Shown piece by piece: positions 33,501 to 45,572 of a stretch of DNA of 64,000 nucleotides. Source of the stretch: Voacanga thouarsii (lineage: Eukaryota > Streptophyta > Magnoliopsida > Gentianales > Apocynaceae). Under the pieces are notes generated by a model. It saw nothing but the letters and a program-made list of their open reading frames with translations. It had not been told where the DNA came from and made no database searches. The DNA lies in the NCBI GenBank assembly GCA_026120185.1, contig JANUWF010001622.1, positions 2,508,501 to 2,572,500 of the forward strand, given 5' to 3'. The stretch's first letter is position 1. The number at the start of each line of letters is the position of its first letter. Both the position numbers and the translations under genes were made by a program.

Positions 33501-35251
33501 TTTGTATCTTATAAATTGTGGATGATTGAAGACGTGTGTAAACTAAAATGTGATCATTGGAATCTTTCTTGTGAGATTGATGCATCAATGAACTCTTACT
33601 GTTTCACAATTATGTTTCTTTTCTTAATTATTTATTCCTGGTCATTTAAAGAGTGGTTTTCAATGATATTAAGTAAAAGTATTCTTTAATGCCTTCATAA
33701 AAAAAAAGAAAAAAAAACATGAGATTAGCAGATCAGCAATAATCATTATAACGAAAAAGCTTTTGTCTTGAAATCTATTCCACTCACCCAATGGTGTTGT
33801 CTAAAGTCACGCTTAAGCATCCATATGATCCCTTAGACATTTTCAACAACCTAAAGTTTTGTTTAACAAAAACATAATCCAAGGCAGAAGGGCAAGAAAA
33901 AAGGCATCTTACTTTTCCTAGACCAATCAAAGCAATGCATTTTTCAAATGAAACAAAAGAATAAACAGATGACAACCATTATGTTTAATTTCATGAACCT
34001 CAAGTACTGCAAAGAACCAGATAAAAAAAGAGTTAGCAGAAAGCAGAATTAAGTTGCGTGTATCAATTTTTTTCAGGTAGAGAAGTTAGCATGACACTGT
34101 CACATCTGAGATTTAGTTAATTGGAAGCAAAGGCAAAGAATATTTATTTTATAATTGTTTTCTCCTAATCACTGTGCATCCCACACTCTTCTCAAGGAAT
34201 ACAAGACATATTTCTCCTATTGGCGATGAATAAGAAGAAAGAAATAAGCCAAAGACTGTCAACTACATATGAATAACCAAACTGCTAATATTAGCAAGCT
34301 TGCCTAGATAGATGAACAGTTATCTCACATCACAGTTTCAAGAAGAGTCCATCAATATCTAAAATCAAATTTTGCAGACACACCGCACCATAATCAGCCT
34401 TGAATAGACAAGTCTGATGCTATCATCTTAAAATTTACTACTCGTTTCAGATTTTAGAAAGCAGTGAGCTCTCTTGAAAACAGAAGAAACACTTTGCCAA
34501 GTATGACAACACAGTAATTTTTTATTTTATTTTTTTATTTTTGTAAAAAAAGGTAATGACTACCGGAGTCCTGTATGCAATTATGCATGCCTTTACGTAT
34601 GTCATCCTCAAGCATCCACCACTCAACTTTTAACATTTCCACCCCAACAACCCATAATACATAAAGCAAAGCATGCACCTTAAAGTATAGAAAGACATTA
34701 AATGACAACCCAACAAGGGACGACGAGCACAGCAATAATACTGCTTGATAACGTTTGAATGGTATTCCGTCAAAGACTTAGCAAATCCTATGCATGGAGA
34801 CCAATATACGAGTGCTATCAATGAATAGCAGTAATATTCCCACGAAACGCACACTAATTTTTTCAGAAATTGCAGAATGGGAATAGGTAGGCACCTTGAT
34901 ATTGGAGGGCTCAATAGTGATATCGGACGAGGACAACACGGTATTGGGATCGAAATCGACGGCGCAGAGGGCGGAGACAACTTCATTGGCAGTCTGAAGG
35001 CAGCGAAGAAAGGGGGAGACGACTACCCGTTGGATCGGGAAGTTAAAGCGGCCAAGAAAATTCCGACCCTCCTTGAAGGCGTAGGCCTTACCTTCTTCGG
35101 TCAAGGGGGGATCCCATCGACGGGAAGCCCTGGCAGCCCATAATGGCTCGGCATTATCTCTCCGTTCGCCGTGCCTCATGACGACGACGTGTTGGTACGC
35201 AGAAGGCTGCCGCATATTTTCTGGGTCCCCGTCACAATCCGACTGGCCCAT
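30573..35251 (-). CDS. Histidine-phosphatase (phosphoglycerate mutase-like) protein, four exons
   Basis: This is a member of the histidine-phosphatase superfamily, plant UBASH3A/TFIIIC-tau55-like subgroup, usually annotated as phosphoglycerate mutase family protein; it is probably a phosphatase and not a glycolytic mutase. Exons on the minus strand: 35251-34895, 31605-31447, 31355-31247, 30757-30573, giving 269 residues. The catalytic motif RHGERRDN starts at residue 26, the second conserved Arg lies in VVVSPFLRCLQTANEVV, and the second His is in LLLVTHGEGVG (residue 208). The start MGQSDCDGD was chosen because the frame upstream of it is not of coding character. Intron 1 is unusually long (3289 bp) and contains a LINE fragment. 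The gene is convergent with DUO1. Substrate unknown. Confidence 0.87.
33070..33420 (-). mobile_element. L1-type LINE ORF2 C-terminal fragment in an intron
   Basis: On the minus strand fragments read RDALIRRIERRSKDRLD, then SRGRGRPKKMW, and further on VHVANSNLRGTKA. This is the conserved tail that follows the reverse transcriptase in plant L1 elements (RGRGRPKK..; H-V-A-..). Frame is broken by stops. It is a 5'-truncated relic inside intron 1 of the phosphatase gene, antisense to nothing and on the same strand as that gene. Confidence 0.6.
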
Positions 35252-38200
35252 CAGGCTTCTTTTCCAGATGATAACAAGAAAAGTACTCAACTTTATATCC
35301 GGATAGAGAAAATATTCATTGCGCACGAGTGTTTTCTTCGGGGCTTCTAGGTGATGTGGTGGGCGGGTGAAGAAGAAGGAAGAGGTCGAATAAATAATGG
35401 AAAATGTGGAAGAAGAAATCAAGAAATGGATGACGGTCACGTGGCTTCGCTGATGGATGTAGGAAGGCTCCTGGAATCTGAGGAGAATGACCCAGCACAC
35501 ATGGATTTGCTAGTACGAAGTCTGGCGATGGGCCGATCCGCAGTTGCTTGGAAACTTTGTTGTTGAGGCGAAAGCAAAAACAAACAAACATATCTTGGCC
35601 TGTCATCCACCGTTACTTCCACATCTTGTCTTCTAATTGTCCTTTTGTGAGGTTGATTCCAATGGTTGACTTCTTCTCTTCCTTTCTCCTTCTCCTTCCA
35701 CTTTTTGTTTTGTTTTTTTTTTGTCAGTTCCCTTCCTTAGCACTTAGCGTTTCAACTTTATTCAAACTAAAATTTTAATTTAAAAAATATTAATTTAAAT
35801 CATTTTTATTTCGTGAGAAATGAGAACAATCGTACACTTACAACATATTATATTTTTTCTCTTTCATTAATGATTGACCTCAAATTTATCTCGTATTTAA
35901 TAATATTTTATTAAATTTTAATAAACTCATCTTAATCTAATTCTTATCGAAATATTCTTGTTTGAATTAAAAAAAGATGAATTATGGAAAAAAATATATG
36001 GAATGAATGAGAAAGAATATGATACTTCGCAACTAGATAAAAATTCTCAAAAAATAAGAATTATTTAAATTAATTTTTAAATTAAATTTAAAAAAACTAT
36101 TAAATTAAGTTGCAATCTAAATATTTATTTGATAAAATTAAAATTTAAAAATTGAAACCTGAATATTTAAGTATTAAATTTTAAAAATTAAAGTTTGAAT
36201 ATAAAGTATGTATTAATTATAATTCATTTTTACCTAATATTTTATTATAATTTAAATTAAATATTAATAATTAGATAAGTATTTAACATATTTAAATTTT
36301 AAATTTAACTAACTTTTTATTAATTTAAAATTTATAACAAAATTACAAATGTTTTAATCAATTAAGTGATAATAAAAATTTATTATCAAATACACTTAAT
36401 TAATTAAGTATTTAATATTATTTGTTATCAAATATACTTAATGAAATAAATATTTAATTAAATTACCAAATATACAAATATACTTTATTTTTTAGTTTGA
36501 TTCTTAATTGGAATATTCTACCTTGAATGGAGTAATAATATAAGAAATACTCTCTCATGCAAATTATGGTATTTAATATTGCATTATTTTATAAATTAGA
36601 TAAATATTAATTTTTTATAACCTAAGGGTTCAAATTTCGTCTGACTATTTTTAAAAATCACGAAATAGATATTTTACTATATAAAAGTGTGTAGTAAATA
36701 AATTTTGTTTCCTACAGTAACATGTAAATCTATAATAAATCACATTAAACAAATCTTGCTTATACAAAGAGGGAAAGTGCCATCCAATTTCACAATAAAT
36801 TGCATTAGGTAAGTCTTGTCCACACAAAAAGGTGCAAACCTACCTAATACGGAATATATTAGAAGAAATTTGTGTACGTGGATAAAAATTAGTTTAAAAT
36901 AAATTTTATAAAAAAAATATTAAATTATGAGTTTGAAGAGAGAGAAAATATAATGTATTATAAGTATATAATAGTTTTTGAAAAATATAAATTATATAAA
37001 ATAATAGTATATTTAAATTAAATTAAAATTTTAGTTTAGAATGAGATTGAAAAGTTTGTTTCCAATGAAAGCCCGATGGATAAAAAAATATGTCCCCCTA
37101 CTGATTTGGCAGTATTGTTTTACATATATTTGATACGGTTGAATCTTTGGTCCAACCGAAAACCCTTTTTATCTTAGCCGCCGTTAAAGAAATATAAAGC
37201 AAATCAGTATCCTAGCAATATGTTCATTTGACAATTTCATTTATCCAAATGAGACAACATCGCACGTGACCTACAAATAAACTTCTAAACGATTGACAAA
37301 TCACTATTTCTTAACTCGTAAACTGCAAATTTACTTTTCACTTGATTTAATTCTATATAAAAAATTCTTAATTTAGATCGTCTTTTCTTTTTCTTTTTCT
37401 TTTTCTTCTTCTAATAGTGCAAAGCAAGTAATCTTCACCCTCTTCCACTGAAAATTCTCATCCACAAATGATCAAAGTATGTACTCCACTCATCTTCGAT
37501 ACAAAGATTGAGATAATCCAATTTGCCGAATTTATCAAGCAAGAACTCATGACTTTCCACGACAGTGAGATAATGCAAAACCGTTGCTGAAGTCTCGAGA
37601 AATTTATTCATTAATATAATAAATTTTCGTCTTTAACAGGGATATTCACTCGATTTTTGATTTTCGATAAAATTAAATAGAATTTTAATTGAATCGAATT
37701 AAAATAGTCTCCAAATATTTGTTTAAAAAATCATAGTTTATACTTAAAATAATTAATTAACTAAAATATTTTAATATTAATTATATATCTTTACTTTAAA
37801 AATATAATTTAAGTTTTTTATTTTTAAAAAACAGAAAATTGAATGAAATTTTTATATGAATTTTAAAATCAAACTGAATCAAACAAATTTCACTAAATCG
37901 AACTGAAAACCACAATTATATATATTTGATTTTTTATTTTTGATTTAAATCAAATAGTAAATAGCCCATAGTCTTCATCACCCTTCTCCACGAAACCCTC
38001 GATACTGCTCTTTTAACTAGCTTCTTCACGAACCTTCTTCTTGCTGGGAAAGAAGTCATCTTTTGAAGGACTTCATCATTCTTGTTGCTTGCTTCTGCAT
38101 TTTTGTCTGTGGATTATAGAGTACAATAAAATTCAAGATTGGATGTTGAGTAAAGAAATGATGAAATATTCAAAACATAGAGTACAAAAAACTTCGGCTC

Positions 38201-38354
38201 TACCAAATTAGAAGAAACCTCTGCTTCACAAACAGTCCCCGTAGCTTGAAACCTTTGTTCTTCAAAGAAGAAGAAGAAGCCATGCAAATTAGAGGATTTT
38301 TGGGATATGATTGAATTGGCTGAGAGGTAAATTTGTAGTTTACGGGATAAAAAA
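35252..38354. other. AT-rich intergenic DNA
   Basis: The phosphatase promoter lies at the left edge. 35800-37050 is extremely AT-rich. A CTTTTT repeat lies at 37380-37412. At 37452-37619 on the minus strand a 56-codon frame (MNKFLETSATVLHYLTVVES..) looks coding-like but is unrecognised. 37970-38345 carries CT-rich stretches without a gene. Confidence 0.45.
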
Positions 38355-38356
38355 TA

Positions 38357-38670
38357 CTTCATCCGTTCTTATTTATCGGTCACAAATAAAAAATTTTGAT
38401 ATTCTTTTTTATTTATCATATTAAAAAAATTAAGTGTCATTAATATTAATTTTACTATTATACTCTTGTATTAAATAATTTTGAAAAATGAGAGTATAAT
38501 AATTTTAGAGAGAGTTGAGCAAATAAAGTAAAAAAATAGTTGTGAAGAATATTAAATTTAATGGTACTTTTAGAATGTATAAATAAAATTATATGAATTT
38601 AAGAGATTAATTATTTTTTTTAAATTGTGTGAAATAATTAATTGTGACAAATAAGTAAAAACGGAGAAAG
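38357..38670. mobile_element. Stowaway-like (Tc1/mariner) MITE, copy 1
   Basis: Left end CTTCATCCGTTCTTATTTAT (38357) is inverted at the right end, which reads CTTTCTCCGTTTTTACTTAT on the minus strand (ending 38670). TA target duplications are at 38355-38356 and 38671-38672. It is 314 bp and AT-rich inside. The same family occurs in reverse orientation at about 54139-54430. Confidence 0.8.
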
Positions 38671-38680
38671 TAATAATTTG

Positions 38681-39245
38681 TCTATATATATATATATATA
38701 TATAGGTGATCATTTGTGACTAAAAAATCAATTCTAGAAACCGTAGAAAGGAAACACAATAGGTTTTCACTTTCAAAATAACGGTAGAAAGCAACTTGAT
38801 TAAGAGGCAACTTCAGAGGTCTCCTCTATTTATGAAGAAAGGATGGCCAAACCTCTTACTCGGTCCCCAATGATTGACAAAAGATTTTTCACGGGAGACT
38901 TCTAGCAGAATAGACAGATTTACGGGAAGTTGCGCTCAGAATTTTTTTTAATTCTTTTTCTTCAAAAAACAGTTCTAAATTTTATATTTCATATTTTTTC
39001 TGTTAAGTTTTTTTTTCAAAAATTATAAAATATTTTCTAATATTTTCTCTCTTAAAATTTAGATTTAATTTTATATTTTATAATGTAATAAGATAGTGGT
39101 ATGTTTATGAGTAAAAATATTTATATATATAAAAGTACTTGTTGAAATTTCTGATGTTGACACTAGTCTATTACGTTCCATAATTGATTACATAAAATTC
39201 TATGAGTGGTTATGTGATACTTTAATGAGTGTATTTTATCTTCTA
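38681..39245. other. Intergenic DNA between two MITEs
   Basis: A TA microsatellite lies at 38684-38704. The rest is AT-rich without a gene. Confidence 0.5.
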
Positions 39246-39522
39246 CTCCATCCGTTCCATAATATAAATTATTAGAGATTATTTTTGTTGTTCCAAATTA
39301 TAAGTCGTTGGAGACTTTCCAAGAAAATTTTAAAACTACTTTTACATTTTTTGTCCTTATTTATTGTTCTCTTTCCTTCTCTTTCTCTATCATCTCTTCT
39401 CTTATTTTCAAGACATTTAAATAGAGGTATTTTAAGAAAAAAAATATAAAGTCACCTTATTTTTAAGAATCTTAATATGTGTGAAATTAAGTCAAACGAC
39501 TTATATTATAGGACGGAGAGAG
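39246..39522. mobile_element. Stowaway-like (Tc1/mariner) MITE, second family
   Basis: Left end CTCCATCCGTTCCATAATAT (39246) is inverted at the right end, CTCTCTCCGTCCTATAATAT on the minus strand (ending 39522). TA flanks are at 39244-39245 and 39523-39524. It is 277 bp and non-coding. Internal sequence differs from the 38357 copy. Confidence 0.8.
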
Positions 39523-39524
39523 TA

Positions 39525-40264
39525 CAATTTTCTATGCACATAACAATGCCAATTATTTTGACATTCTACAAGTCTTTGATAGTATACATAACAGTGGATT
39601 TGTGCAATGCCATTAATGATGCTTCTAGCAGATAACTAAGCCTCTGACATTGAACTAATACGGAAGATGAATCATCATAGCACTGCAAATATGCAAATCC
39701 ATAACTCTGTCTCTATGTAATGCTATGATCAAGTCCATAACAGTGAAGTTGTGCAATGCTATTAATGATACTTTCAGTAAATAACGAAGTATTGGACATT
39801 AAACTTATGCAGAAGATGAAGCATCGTACCACTGCAAAGATGTATATCCATAACATATTCTCCATATATCATTATCTATTAGCATATCATGGAATTCCAT
39901 AGGCTGTTTTGAGAATTGCAATTGTCTATATTACTATTCCTCGATTGCTAAGAATTTCAATAGATAAATACTTGAGCATCAGGTATTCCTGATTACTAGA
40001 TGACATTCTAGAACTATTGCCAATCCTCCTCTCAATCCCATTCAGATCAGTGTGACAATTGAGAAGTTAGATTGGAGGCCCCTTCTTTTGTGTTTAGTTT
40101 TCTCGAATTTAGAATTCCTTGAAATTGGTGTTGGTTATTTTCTAACATCCCAAATTTTGTTACCTCATAAGGTTTTGGATGCTCTGTTGGTGATGGGGAA
40201 TAGACATAGGGGTTTTAGTAAGAGTATTGTGATTTTTATGGGTTCTTGTTCTTCATTTGATTAG
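39525..40264. other. Intergenic DNA with a ~120-bp duplication
   Basis: Two related blocks at about 39590-39690 and 39735-39860 share cagtg.a.ttgtgcaatgc.attaatgat and ggaagatgaa/agaagatgaagcatc. No gene recognised. Confidence 0.5.
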
Positions 40265-41490
40265 GTGGAGACGTCTATTGCTCAATTGCAAGAGCTTCAA
40301 TTTACGGTGACAGGATGGACTAAAAAGATCTCACGTGTGACCCTCAATCGTCACAGCACAAGGGGTTACTCAAGAACCAGTCTCAAGTTCAAACAAGAAT
40401 ATTTAAGGTATAAATTTGACTTTGAAATTTTTTGTTTATTGATGATGATTTCTTGTTCTTTTTTGCTTTCATTTACACAATTTGAATCAACAATGGGCTC
40501 TCGAGATCTTTTTCTTCTTGTGACTCAATGAGGTGGGAGTTTTTGCTAATTGGCGTCTTTTTCTATATGTATTATTTGGTTTTAATTTGACATAGTTGTT
40601 TTGCAGTAGAGCTTATGCTACTTGGGCTGATTTCTTTATGGTTAGAGCAATGGGAAAGGTGGATCTCTCAAATTTGTATCAATTCCTTCCTTTTCAGCAA
40701 TAGGATCAGAATTATCTGTGGTAATTTATGTTTTGCCATGCTTGCGCAATGAGGTTCTGTTTAAAAAAAAAAAAGAAAATTTGGAGAATTTGTGTGGAAC
40801 TATTAGGAATTAACTATTTGTTATGTGTTTCAATTTTTATATATTTGAATTATTTTCACCTTATTTAGTTGTAATTTTACCAAAAAGTGTAGATTTTCCC
40901 CCCAATAATTTGAAAATGTGAAAGTATTGAATTTTGTGATATTTTGTTGGTGCTAATTTCTTGGTTGTAGGATATTTTGTGTCTTGGAAAATTTATGGAA
41001 TGTGGCATGTGTAGTGAGGAGGTAGTTGGAGACTGGAAAATGAAGGTGAAGTAGGAAAAAAGCACAATAAACGAAAGAAGAAGAAGGTGAGTAATAGTGA
41101 GATTTGTGATGTAGAGTTTGGATATGGAAATTCAGTTATTGAGAGCAGTGAAAAAGTTGAGAAAGGAGATGTGCAAAAAAGGTAAGATGATAGAAGGAGG
41201 GATAGAGAGAAGAAAAATAAGAAGAGAGAAAAAGGAGTAAAGGAGGATAAAAGAAGTGACCGAAGGGGGAGAAGAGGCTCAAGAATCTGTTGGCCCTAAG
41301 ATAAACCTTATGAAGATATTAAGCAGAAGGTTGAGAGGAAGAGAAACAAGAGAGAAAAGTATAAAACTGCGGTGAATCTGGTCATCAGTTGCAAGAGCAA
41401 TGATTTGAAGATGTGGAGGGTGATGATCAGTTAACTGTGAATGAGTTAGGTGGCAGTAAGATTCAAAATTATGTGGTTTTAGTTTACTGA
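40265..41490 (+). pseudogene. Unrecognised spliced gene, partial and probably decayed
   Basis: Exon-like piece 40265-40407 (after an AG) reads VETSIAQLQELQFTVTGWTK and KISRVTLNRHSTRGYSRTSL, then a GT donor. A second piece, 40611-40702 after a TTGCAG acceptor, joins in phase: [31 protein letters not shown], stop. The density of conserved-looking residues and the correct splice phase argue for a real gene. Further on, 41040-41490 is Lys/Arg/Glu-rich with many stops in every frame and looks like a decayed charged region. I cannot name the family. No upstream start exon was found, so it is probably a fragment. Confidence 0.4.
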
Positions 41491-44400
41491 TATTTTTAAG
41501 GTAATAGGCTTTGTAAAATGTGTTTGCTATATGGACATCACAGTTCTTTTCCTTGAAGATACTTGCCATTTAAGATCAAATTTTTAGTAGGTCATTTTAC
41601 CTACACCCCTCCCCCCAATACTCCAAAGCTTAGTTGGCTTTTGTTTTTCAAGAAAGTTGTATGACTATGCTATTTGATTAATTCCTGTATTTAAGATTCT
41701 CAAAGAATCTATGTTTGTCTTAGTTTCCTTTGTTGTTGTTGTTGTTTTCATTTTCCCCCTCAATTCAAATACAATATCATCGATAAAGTATTATTTCATA
41801 ATCGGTTATGTATTTTCTAATTGATAATCAATTGTAACTCTTATGTGATATACGAATCATCTTCGATTATAGAGTTAAGAAATCATCGATTATAATAACG
41901 TTTCTGAATATTGTTATCAACATATTCATCCAAACAATAATCGATGATGATTATCGATTATCATCTTCGATGATGAGCATTGTTATATTGATGCTCATGA
42001 TTAAACAGTAAACTTAGGCAAAAGTGTCGATGATGTTTATATTGAAGAATTTTGAGAATTGTGAGATTATACTTATATTGGGCGCTGTTTATATTGAAGT
42101 ATCTTACATTGAACTTAGGCAGAAGAGTCTATTACTCTAGCTGTGTTTATCTATTGAAACTTGACCGTATTAAATTTAAATTAAAAAAATTAAAACAAAA
42201 ATCTAAATGTTATTTGAATTTATTTATTAATTGAATATATTAATTAATTAAATTAATTGAATTCAGATGAATTCGGATAAAGATTACATGTATATTTTCA
42301 AGAAATTTCATTTGAAACCCTTCCAAATTTCCCTCAAAATTCTCTCCGGTATTTATCTCAGAATGCAAAGTCGAGAATCCACCCATTAACTCTTCAATTT
42401 TGTCCTCTATTTAATACCTGCTCTAGCCATTAATCTTTAGATCCCAAAAGACAAACTCTATCACAAGTGCCATACTACTTCTATCTCGCTTTTGTTTAGG
42501 TTATTGACCAAACAACCACAAAAAAAAAAAAAAATCGAGGAAAGAAAAAATAATAGAAGAAGATTCAAGAGAGCAACAAGAACAGAATCAATAAGGCTCT
42601 TACCTCAATTTTGATTTCTTTTCTGTTTTATCGAAACCCAAGATATTTTCGGATTTTTTTTTTGTTATGTTCGTTTTATAAATGTGGCTCTATTTTTGAA
42701 TTGATATTTAAGTTTGTCCTATTTGCTTAGTTGTTTGCCTCAAGTATGAGTTTTTGAATTTGATAGTATTAAGTGCATAATTAGTTTTTAAAGTTGTTTT
42801 TACATAATCGAGCATGTAATTTCATATGCTAACCATCTAATACTATTGTAATAAATGTATAATCAGTTTTGAAAGTTTTTTAAAATTGTTGTACATTCAT
42901 AATAGATTATAAAAATATACCATAATCGAGTATGTAATTTTACATTTTAACGCTTTATTACTGCTATAATAAAATCAATATCATAATTAACTAAAGGTTG
43001 GTTATTCTCCAATATGTAATCCACTTAGAATGCAGAACTATGTTTGCTAATCCCTTATTGAATTAGATGTGATTTGTATTCATTCCATTAAAAAATTCAT
43101 ATAATTTTGTAGACATTTGTTATTTTATCCACTTTAAAAACCATTTCTTTGTTTTTGGCACATAAAAAAAACCTTTTTTTTGTTCATTAATATATATAAA
43201 AATAGTATACAATACAAAATATCGATATCTTGTGTAATACACCAACAACCCACTAGTTTTTAGATTCAATTCATGTCTCGTTTCCACCATATATTATACA
43301 AAAAAACATCATTTATTAATTCCCAATATCACTTACATCACATTCGATTTTCTTTTCCCTTCTCCATTATTTGATTGAGCCTAGCTTCTTTTCTTATCTC
43401 ATGAAAGAACACATTAATATTGGCATTATTGACCAATTATTATTATCATTATTATTGAGTAAATGATAGGAAACCAAATTTATTCGCAGACAAAAAATTT
43501 AACGTTGCAACAAATTAATTAACTTCAAATTCATTTAAAAAAGTAGTGATGTGTCTCCAACCATTTGAACACATTATTTACTTATGAAATCACTTAGGCT
43601 TTTAATATTTTTTTTTAACATTCTCTAAATTTTATATTTAAGGACTTTCCTAAGGTTTATTGTAATTATAATGACCTTCCTTTTGAGGTGACTTTTAACT
43701 TGCAATATAAACATTCCATAACTACACTGTGATATAAAAAATGTTGTTAATTTACTCAAATACTTGCACATTAATCTTCCTAAACAAAAAAAAAAAAAGA
43801 AATAGCACAATCAAAATTCCCTTTTTTTTAAAAAAAAATTGTTCTCTTAAAGCATTGATTTTAACCTTGGTATAGTAAATATATAATAAAATAGCTAGTA
43901 GCATTTGTTTTTAAAAAATATTTATATAGATCGGATTTTGTAGATTATATATATATATATATATTACAATACATGTATGCATTTTTCTTTATTCTAGGTT
44001 ATCAAGAGCCGTGATTGCACATAAATTTTTAGTAGAATTATTATCAATCAACTTTTTACCGTCTTACGAGTATGTAGGTGTTATGTACCTTAAGCGAGAA
44101 ATATTTCACACAAATTATTTTAGAATGCAGGAGAAAATTTTCTCAAAATTCTAAAATAGCAAAGTAAATAGGCATTTCATATTTTTCTTTTATTTAATAA
44201 AAAATTGAGGAAAAATTAATGCTACTTGAAATTTTTGCTCACATTTTTAGATAAAAATAAAAATACTTTCATTATAGATTTATGGACCTAAAATGGAGAA
44301 GCTACTAATACATATATATTGCATTGAATCCTGCCTCTCTATTCTTGAAAAAAAACCATAAGAGCTTATAATGTTCTTATTTTCTAGAAAAACATAAAGA

Positions 44401-44514
44401 CAATAAACTAAGCAGCAGACCGGCCACTTTAATTCAAAACCTAAATAAATGAAAAGACAAACAACTATTGAGGTATGGTGAACCTCTTATTATCATAAAT
44501 TCCCTAAAGATCGA
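41491..44514. other. AT-rich intergenic DNA
   Basis: 41770-42010 is unusually rich in ATCGAT-, TGATTATCGATTATCA- and CGATGATGA-like motifs. Elsewhere there are poly-A/T runs and an AT microsatellite (43948-43964). No gene seen. 42230-42440 contains gaattcagatgaattcgg, similar to sequence inside the Helitron near 4355-4370. Confidence 0.5.
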
Positions 44515-45572
44515 TTAAGCAGCCCTGTACTTTTTCAGACAAAGCGTCTTGCAACCAATATAGATCATCGCCGACTCCCTGTTCTTGAGAATCACAGTCA
44601 GCATGCATGAGAACTTGAAAACAATTTTGCCAAACTCTGGCTGTCTGTCTCGCGGCTTGAACACGAAGCAATCTTCCACACAGTCTCCATATTTCCTATT
44701 CAAGCAATCAAAACACACTTGTAAGATAGAGACATCGGACATCTAATTATAGAAATAAACTAAATAAGGACATTTGTATTAAAAGAGAAAACATCTTTAT
44801 AACTTTAGGCGTTCTGAATCTCTTCTCAGACAAAAAATCATAACCTGTGAGCATCAGATAGAGGATCCTTGTGTTTACGACAAGGGTTTCAAAGATCTGC
44901 CAAAGTTATGAGGTAAAAAAAAAGAAGAAGACTTATAGATGCATGGATTGAATACTAAATATATATTTTTGGTATGATTTACCTTCGGAAATAATTAACG
45001 ATTTCAGTTTTAGCAAGCGGGTGACCTCGTGAGAAAGTCATGAACAAAGACCTCTGATCTTCAGATAAAGGTTTCCATTCCGGCGCAAGCGGGTTTAGAT
45101 TGGATACATGGATTTTCTTCTTTTGGCTGGTTCCTTCATCACTTGCCTTCATGACCTGCTTACCTTTATTCCTCTCCAATATGTGATCAAAGGCAACGTT
45201 GCAGACTTTATTTTGGATAGCCAAGATATTATTAGCGACTTGTGCTTTGTCTCCAAGAGTAATTGGCAAAACTGGACTTGCAAAACTCCAAGTAATAGGG
45301 CAAGAAATGGATGATGTTGTCATCCTTACCGAATCACCTCTGCTGTCAAGAAATGCCAAAGCCATTTCGGCTTCGGCACATACACAACGCAAGAAATCGC
45401 TGTTCATCTTAGAAATTATGTGTTCATGGATATTCTTGAAGCCTTTTGACTCTAAAAAAAGCCAAAAGGACATGATTCTTTTGGCCACTTCAGGATCAAC
45501 ATTTATCTCCAGCATCCTGCGGAACAGGTACTTCTCAGCGTCAGTAACAGGCAAATTGCGGGCTGGTTCCAT
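44515..45572 (-). CDS. Plant protein with C-terminal RRM-like fold, two exons
   Basis: Exons on the minus strand are 45572-44983 and 44695-44515, with a 287-bp GT..AG intron; the product is 256 residues. The N-terminal half starts MEPARNLPVTDAEKYLFRRM and is predicted helical. A basic linker (GTSQKKKIHVSN) precedes a C-terminal domain: RSLFMTFSRGHPLAKTEIVN, RKYGDCVEDCFVF, FGKIVFKFSCMLTVIL. LFMTFSRG and FGKIVF sit where the RNP2 and RNP1 strands of an RRM would be, so an RNA-binding role is inferred but not shown. I recall plant paralogues of this two-part layout without a known function. The Met at 45572 was chosen; an in-frame upstream extension is hydrophobic and unlike the family. Confidence 0.75.

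Noticed and set aside
34877..35143. 88-codon plus-strand frame and other frames over 34630-35500
   Set aside because: They are antisense or shifted shadows of exon 1 of the histidine-phosphatase gene.
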